From NCBI GenBank assembly GCA_033002965.1, contig JAURVB010005931.1, forward strand, positions 62,001 to 126,000: DNA of 64,000 nt, in the 5' to 3' direction. This DNA is from Piper betle. Taxonomy: Eukaryota > Streptophyta > Magnoliopsida > Piperales > Piperaceae. Shown one piece after another: positions 57,485 through 64,000 of the stretch. Each line of letters starts with the position of its first letter. Position 1 is the stretch's first letter. The notes beneath the pieces were generated by a model. It did not search any database. It was not told the DNA's origin and saw nothing but the letters and a program-made list of their open reading frames with translations. Both the position numbers and the translations under genes were made by a program.

Positions 57485-57840
57485 TATATCTTAAAAACAA
57501 AATTTTTAACCTTGACAACTATAGTGTTTTTGTTAAAATTATATTGTTCTTCAACAGCAGATTTAGAGTCATGTAAAGAAAGACGTAACATTTTCCTTTT
57601 AACTTGTATTTAAGGCTGTTCATGTTGATTGAGTTCTTTGTTGAAATTAATTATGGACTTCACTACCATATTCACTTTTCTATCATGGTTGTGGAAAGTA
57701 TGAGGCAAATTGGTGAGTATATGGTTCTCTCTCTAATCATATGTATCTTGAAGTTTTGAGGATACTTTGGTATTGATAGGATTTGAGCATGGTCTCATAT
57801 TTAGTTACTTGATTTATATACAACCTATGTTTGCGACACT
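57485..57840. other. 3' flank of the exostosin gene
   Basis: Probable 3' UTR and spacer. The part from about 57,610 resembles 58,762-58,935, so a segment of about 200 bases flanks the copia relic on both sides. Confidence 0.4.
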
Positions 57841-58150
57841 GGTGTAGTGAGATAAGATGATATGATAAATTGTGTATATTGACGTAAAAATCTCGATTGA
57901 GTATTGAGTCAAATTCACTAATAAACAATTTAGACAAATTGGTAGACTCTTCAATAATTTCAATAGCATGTTCAAATTTAAAAGGCATGCTTTTTAACAA
58001 TTTTCAACAAAGTTTTTATCGGAAATATCATCACCATATTGCCTAAGTTTATTCACAATGGTAATAACTCTAAGAGATAAATTTTTCGCACTTTCACTTT
58101 CCTTCGTACAAATACTATCAAAGAGTCCAAAATTTTTATAGTTTTATAAA
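57841..58150 (-). pseudogene. Ty1/copia gag relic
   Basis: The minus strand reads NLSLRVITIVNKLRQYGDDI and then, after a stop, LKSMPFKFEHAIEIIEES and NLSKLFISEFDSIL. This is the gag (UBN2-type) pattern common in plant copia elements, VITIVNQ...SLP.KFD..V.AIEESKDLS.L...EL. A stop and missing neighbours show a dead fragment. Confidence 0.65.
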
Positions 58151-59034
58151 AATTACCTTCTTACCTTTGAATTCATTCCTTCAAATCTCTGAAGTATCCA
58201 TGAACTTCTTTTCACTCATAATCCTTAGAAAAATAAATTTACTTAATCTTCATTCAATAAGAAATAATGTTTTTACTTTATCTTTTTTACTCCAATGGCT
58301 AAGACTTCACTGTGTGGCTCTTCACACCCATTTTTTACTCTCTCCCATAATTTTTTTGACATAAAAAGGTTTTTATTTATATAGTTCAATAATCATAACT
58401 CTCCTTATTTCTGCTTAACATTAGAACAAAACCTTTTCGAAGTCCATCAAAAGTCTTTTTTTTTCTAGATTTTTTTTTAAAAAAATTTGTTTTGTCAAGG
58501 GTGGGGTTTTAAATTAGAGATGATACGAAAACAACTAAAGTACTTATACCAAACTTGTTAGGGGAGAAGATGGATAGACAGAGCATGAAATGAAAATAGT
58601 TGATAGAACAATAAGAAAATATTACTCTAGAGGAGGAAAAATCCATACGATCTGTTTTAGGAGGGGTGGTGATGGTTTGAGTGCATAACAAGTCTCAAAG
58701 TTCATAATAATTGCAATTCATGCCAATCCACTCAAAATTACAAATTATCTTCGCTTTCTAGCAGGGTCTTTGTTGGAATTGGTTATGCCCTTCAGTCCTA
58801 GATTGACTTTTCTGTGATGGTTTTTGAAAATATGAAGCAAATTTCTTGAATTTTTAAGGATATTGATTAATTGGTACTTATAGGATTTTGATCATGATCA
58901 CATATTTCGTACTTGATTTATATGCAACATAAGTCTACCGTCCAACTACCGACAACCCCCTCACCCTAACTCAATTCCGAGATTTAACAGAATGAATTGT
59001 TATTAAAAGCTATATTAGAATACACAATTCCTGA
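58151..59034. other. Spacer between convergent genes
   Basis: AT-rich. Near 58,541-58,555 the minus strand has TTTGGTATAAGTAC, which might be a decayed Met-tRNA primer-binding site of the copia element, with an LTR-like TGTTATGCACTC start at about 58,689. Weak evidence only. No gene seen. Confidence 0.35.
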
Positions 59035-61200
59035 TCACGAATAAACAATGTTTATGGACGTTGGACTAAATACAGCAACGCCACAATGTTGGATTCTCCG
59101 TAAACACCTCCTGAATTCGCCCTTAATATACGTTGGTGCCGACTTGATATACTTGTCGACATGAACAGTTATTTTCTCTAAATTCATAGATTTTTTCATC
59201 AAAAGTTTTACCAGATTAACCTTGCGCTTGCAGCTCATCCATACTGCACACTTGCTAAGAATTGCAGGTTTGATGAAACCATGAATTTCTACCTCTTTAA
59301 GCTCTACGCAATCGGGGAAAATTGTCTTAAAATACTCCCACCCTTTTCCCCAAATATCATGCCGCTCATACTCCTGAAAAAAAAACAAAATGAAAAATCA
59401 TCTGTCATAGAATTGAGGGATAAAATTTTAATAAATTGTATGAAATAAACTTTGTTATTTAAGTTAATTGTACCTTCAAGATGAATACTAAATGTTGGAT
59501 TTGAGGAGCTACGGCCAAAAGACTTGCAACAGCTTTGAGGTCTTCATATTCATTTAATGATACCTCTAATATCATGCATGTGCACTCCAAAGCAATTGAA
59601 GGATTACGTTCTAGACTAAAAGAACCCTGTGTGCAATATAAGTAACGTGATTGAAGTATAAGTGACATTGGAATAATTACCATAAAAAAGAAATGTAAGT
59701 CCATCATAAGGATTTCTAATATACCTAAGTATCATGAATTTGAAGTAGCAAAAAGTAAAATTTTTAAGAACCAGTAATTTACTTTGATTTTTATTTTCAT
59801 GCAAAGATTTTCTTCCAAGTAGTGTATTTTGGTAGAAGGCTACATAATTGTTCATGTTGCATCATGCATATAGATTATTTTTAGAATTAATATATGGGTG
59901 AAAAGTATTTTGTCTGCAAACATGTCCTAGTAAAGTGCATTTCATTTAGCAAACAAAAGATGAATTTCTGAAAAAAGTTGTTTCATAAAATAATTTCTTT
60001 TTCGTTTTTTTTTCTTTGATTTTGTAAATTAAACAAGTATGAATTTCGAAATACGTGGCAAAGTTCAATTTTTCGTTTTTGTTATTTCACAGATTTGATA
60101 CAAATTATATTCATGACAACCAAGCTGGATAAAGAGAAAATGATCATGACCAGGTACGACGAGGATGTAAAAATGTTCTATTGAATAATTTTTTCTACTA
60201 ATAATGAAAAATAAAAATAAAAATTTCATACCCGGCCACGAGATGATCTAAAATGTATGGTTTTCACCCGTTTGATGGCAGCCAGCACCGTCCAATGTGT
60301 AGTAGAATACATCGAAGGTTCATGTAGAATAAAATGACATTTGAGTTGAGGAGAAATATGTTCAATCTCATATTCGTCCTTCCTTCCCCATGAATACCGG
60401 TGTTCGATTTCGAGCAACTCCAATGCAGGTGTGTTCAACCTAAATGAGCAATCTAGTTCCAGAATCAGTGACTTTAGGTTTTTATGGCTAACAGAAATCG
60501 AATCACCCGAATAAGGAAGAGATTTAATTGACAACGTTTCGAGTGATGGGCAGCTTGAAATTAAGCCTTCAACTTCTTGTGCAGTAACCTTAATGTTCTC
60601 CAAAACAAGATTCCTTACCAAGGGAAGGCTCACTGTTGGGGGTAATTGGATATCCCACCCAGCCATCTTCAACTTGACTAGAGATCTAATTTGGAAGATT
60701 TTTCTGGGTAGCAAGCAAGTATCGTGATGGCATCGCAAGAAAATATACTCCAATACCATATCGTCTATACGATGATCGAAAGCAAAGTTGACACATGAAT
60801 CAATTGCAGCTTCTGATATGCTTCCAATTGATGGCAACTTCACGTGGAATTTACTGATGTTTATAGACTGGAAAGAGGAGAGGAGCTTAACAATGTCCGG
60901 AGCACAATTTGGGAGCATCTTGATCTCGTCTTCGTCGATTTCAATCGATCTTTTTCTGATTAATTTTTTGTGTTTGTGATTAAAATGGTTGAGGTAATCA
61001 ATGTCCACATTGTATGTGTCCTTCCACAAATCTCTCCATCTTCTCGAAAGGAGGCTCGTCTTGACTGCATCTTTTGTGGGCAAGAGAGATAGAACAATGA
61101 CAAGCAGTTCGTCGGGCAAATCGTTCAACAAGCAGACGTACTTTGTAAGACTATAATTTGCTGACGATTTGGCAGATCCAACATCAGTTTTCTTCCCCAT
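59035..61200 (-). CDS. F-box/FBD-domain protein with leucine-rich repeats
   Basis: Three coding exons on the minus strand: 61,200-60,232, 59,626-59,474 and 59,373-59,035, all joined in phase 0 by GT-AG introns. They encode 486 residues. The F-box lies at about residues 24-62 (LNDLPDELLVIVLSLLPTKD then SRRWRDLWKD). Irregular leucine-rich repeats follow (LVKLKMAGWDIQLPP, SLETLSIKSLPYSG, NLKSLILELD). The C-terminus carries an FBD-type stretch (CVELKEVEIHGF then LVKLLMKKSMNLEKITV). F-box proteins recruit targets to SCF ubiquitin ligases in nucleus or cytosol; FBD/LRR members form large fast-evolving plant families, so the target is unknown. The ATG at 61,200 lies 5 bases after a splice acceptor (ATCTTCAG), supporting it over the upstream in-frame ATG at 61,257, which falls in the 5' UTR intron. 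No lesion is seen. Confidence 0.85.
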
Positions 61201-61205
61201 TGCTT

Positions 61206-62007
61206 CTGAAGATAAATAGGAGGAAAAACGTTTTAAAGAAAAATAAATATAGTGCAAGGGCTATATGTGATGGAAACTAACAAGAACTAGAACGTCTGTA
61301 TGTTCCTTTGGTGCAATGCATGCAAAATCATTGAGCAGTTAACATTTATATGAAGAGCAATCAACAAGATATATATGTAGCTTACAAAAAGTAGATCACA
61401 AAGAGGAACACTCATTGTAATTGACTTGAGACAGATCATGTTTTATAAGCGTAAATTTTATTGAAGAAATCGAGTAAAAAATAGCATAATTATCTTCTAT
61501 ATGAAAAAAGTAAAAAAAGTAACGTGTATTTGACCTGATACAACAAGGTAATGTAATTTTCTTCTGCTGATTCACAGCTAATGAAATCAAATTAACCAAA
61601 AATTAAGAAATCCAATGGGCAAAAACGAACCTGCTAATTCACAACTCGATCAAAGAGGAAATAAAAAATAAAACAAAATACAAAGATTGCATATATATCT
61701 CACAAACAACCAATAAGTTGATGCCTTAGATGGGCATGGATACGTGCATATTGGAAACGAACAAGAACTAGGCTGTACGTACATGCATCAATGCTTTGAT
61801 TGATGCATTGCATGCAGATCACCATGGAGCAGTAAATATATTTATTTACATGAAAAAACATGAACAATATTTTAAAAAACAAAAAAAACGCTGATTTATT
61901 GATCCAATCAAAGCTTTTTTATCTTCTTTGTAATCAATAACACAAAAAAATATTCATACTGGTTTACTGGACATATGGGGAATCAATGCAGAAAGGGCTA
62001 AGCTTAC
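61206..62007 (-). other. Probable 5' UTR intron of the F-box gene
   Basis: Donor CCGG|GTAAGC at 62,007 and acceptor TTATCTTCAG| at 61,206 on the minus strand bound 802 bases of AT-rich sequence. The upstream GC-rich leader exon would run from about 62,200 to 62,008. A TATA-like ATAAATTA lies near 62,214-62,221. Confidence 0.55.
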
Positions 62008-62205
62008 CGGGGAAGGTCTCGGTGGAATGCTGGCCCGGACTCACTGGACGCTCGATGGAGAACTCAGCCAAATGGGGAAGGTAGACCGAGTTTGGGGAAG
62101 GGAAGGGAAGAGTAAGAGAGAGTTGGTGGAGTGCGGATGGGGCCGCCTAATACAGAGAGAGGAAGGCGAAGACTATGATGGAAGGGAGAGACGGAGGCGG
62201 TACAG
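62008..62205 (-). other. Probable non-coding first exon of the F-box gene
   Basis: A GC-rich island in AT-rich surroundings, ending at a good splice donor. The short plus-strand frame across it (62,027-62,218) is read as antisense noise. Confidence 0.45.
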
Positions 62206-62344
62206 ATGCAGGCGTTAATTTATGAGGGCTTTTTCTGATAAGTTATAATATTACAAATAATTTTTCATGTTATTGATTGCTTGGATTTGAACTTATCTAA
62301 TTACAAATATAAATTATGTGATTGTACTTATCCAATCACACGGA

Positions 62345-62600
62345 GAGGGGTGGCTACGGACGTTTGAATTATTGAGTACGACCGAAGTTCAAAGTATGTC
62401 CAACTAAATAAAAATAAATTAAATATGAACATTTTTTTATCCGACCAAATGACGGATCGAGTGCCCGATATTTTATATCAATAACATAATGCCTTAAATA
62501 TTTGTAAAGTTAATATTATGTTCTACGTAAATTTCAAATCATGATATATATTAAAATTAATTAAGTGTATACATATAATTGATATTTAATATCTAAAATA
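62345..62600 (+). mobile_element. hAT terminus, third family member
   Basis: Begins GAGGGGTGGCTACGGACG and then follows the left part of the unit 3 element closely (ATTTTTTTATCCGACC, GAGTGCCCGATATTTTA, ATCAATAACATAATG). The matching right end was not found before the window ends, so it is truncated or its other end lies outside. Confidence 0.6.
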
Positions 62601-64000
62601 ACCCAAAATGACTTACATAGAAAAAAACAAAAGTCTTCCTCATATTTAGAAACTTAAAACACTACATTCAAATCAACAATAATATCAAACCACTTACTAT
62701 ATAGTTAAAATGCCGCCAATTTCAAAATTTAGCTTGTATATATTTCCAAGTCAAATAAAAATTAATTAATGTATAAAAGTTTTAAAATAATTTTTAACAT
62801 TATAATGTAATTTAATATTGCATGTATTTCAAAGACAAAATATTTTAGTAGTTGATTCTTCATCCAATGTAGTTACTTACGTGAAAAATATACAAAAAGT
62901 TAATTACTTGTAGAAATATTTTACAATTATTAGAAGAGTAAAAATTAAATATAACATTCTCACGTGTTCATTATTGACAAATCATCAATATCTTTTCATT
63001 CTTCAATATTCATTGTTCCAATTAAATTTTATGATAAACTTATTTGTTTCTATACAAGTAAAAAATATAGTAGCAAAAGAAGAATATATTTTAAAAAATA
63101 TATCAAAAATAAAAAATAAATGGATATAAAATATGAATTACGTTCATATTAACCCTTCAAGCAATTTTAGATACGTAACAAAGCTTTAAGTCTTTTTAGA
63201 CTCAACTATTCGTAGTTGAGCTAATTGTTTGTGTTATAATAACTTTAATTTTAACCAAGTTATACAAAGACGATAAAACCATCACTATAAAACTTTAATC
63301 TTCCTCGGATTAAATTATCAAGAAACAAAATTTGATAGCGGAAGTGTACCTCCAAAGTTTTTGGACGATGCGATGGGGACCATAACCCCCTATTTATATC
63401 CTTATTTTTCATAACTTCAATTCAACCCATTATAAAAGAAAAATTACAAAAATGGTATCTAAACATATGAATCCATACTTATATTAATGACCTATTAAAC
63501 TTAACTTTAATAGATCAATTAAATTTAGGTCCCCCTTAAATAACAGCATATGGTATAATTATAAATGCATGATATATTTATGTCTAAAATCTAACAATCT
63601 CCCACTTAGACTATATATACAAAGATAATTGTATATAAACTTATGAACTCTAAAATAACATAAGCTATTATTTCAAAATAATAATCTCATCTATTAATTA
63701 ATGTTAATATAGGATCAAAGCAATTTTTATTACATTTATCCTAACTAAACCCATCCATGGTCACATACATCAACATAATTAAATGACATATACCAAGTAT
63801 GTATATGTAGCATGAAAATTACATGTAATTTGATCTAAACATGTATATTTTCAACTGGTCCAACGTTATTAGATCACCAAAATAGAGTGAAATATAAACT
63901 AAATAATGCAATACACAAGCAAAACAAACTCCCACTAAAGTAGCATATCATCAAATGATACAACACCTAGATGAGCAACATGCTCACGAAAGACCTTGCG
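62601..64000. other. AT-rich flank without genes
   Basis: No coding frame of note. The stretch near 63,590-63,615 (AACAATCTCCCACTTAGAC) resembles a sequence common in plant copia LTR regions, and the last 100 bases may belong to the same element. This is a weak impression only. Confidence 0.3.

Noticed and set aside
1..64000. CRISPR arrays, rRNA or tRNA genes, bacterial operons
   Set aside because: None seen; the content is that of a plant nuclear genome.

Overview
This is nuclear DNA of a flowering plant. It has spliced genes with GT-AG introns, plant-type TATA boxes, plant retrotransposons primed by initiator Met-tRNA, hAT transposons and an endogenous pararetrovirus. The very GC-rich first exon of the exostosin gene followed by AT-rich later exons hints at a monocot, but I cannot name the species.

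Left part (1-41,029): a tandem segmental duplication of at least 2.3 units, roughly 1-20,486, 20,487-34,530 and 34,531-41,029. The window opens inside the repeat, so the true unit ends are arbitrary. Units 1 and 2 each hold one two-exon gene for a secreted six-cysteine defensin-like peptide (6,844-7,388 and 27,411-27,956). The rest is mostly transposon debris: a long solo LTR (three copies), a 1-kb Ty3 LTR with its primer-binding site and decayed reverse transcriptase on the minus strand, two TRIM families, and a decayed ubiquitin-like pseudogene pair. Several insertions are present in one unit only, with target-site duplications and an empty site in a sister unit: a hAT element and two solo LTRs in unit 1, a hAT MITE in unit 2, another hAT element in unit 3.

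Middle (41,030-53,262): a rearranged endogenous pararetrovirus (Caulimoviridae-like; florendovirus-like by layout). Two long viral segments lie head to head around about 47,450, one on each strand. Between them they show movement protein, coat protein with zinc knuckle, aspartic protease, the edges of RT, RNase H, a downstream two-zinc-finger ORF and an intergenic region with primer-binding site. All coding parts carry stops, frameshifts or catalytic changes, and the RT core is absent, so the locus cannot encode a virus by itself. The inverted layout could make double-stranded RNA.

Right part (53,263-64,000): two ordinary plant genes in convergent orientation. One encodes a GT47 exostosin-type glycosyltransferase (plus strand, five exons, with a reading-frame problem at the exon 4/5 junction). 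The other encodes an F-box/FBD protein (minus strand, three coding exons plus a 5' UTR intron). A copia gag relic lies between them. The far right holds another hAT terminus and AT-rich sequence without genes.

The genes do not form a pathway. The likely living genes are the two defensin-like genes, the F-box gene and perhaps the exostosin gene.
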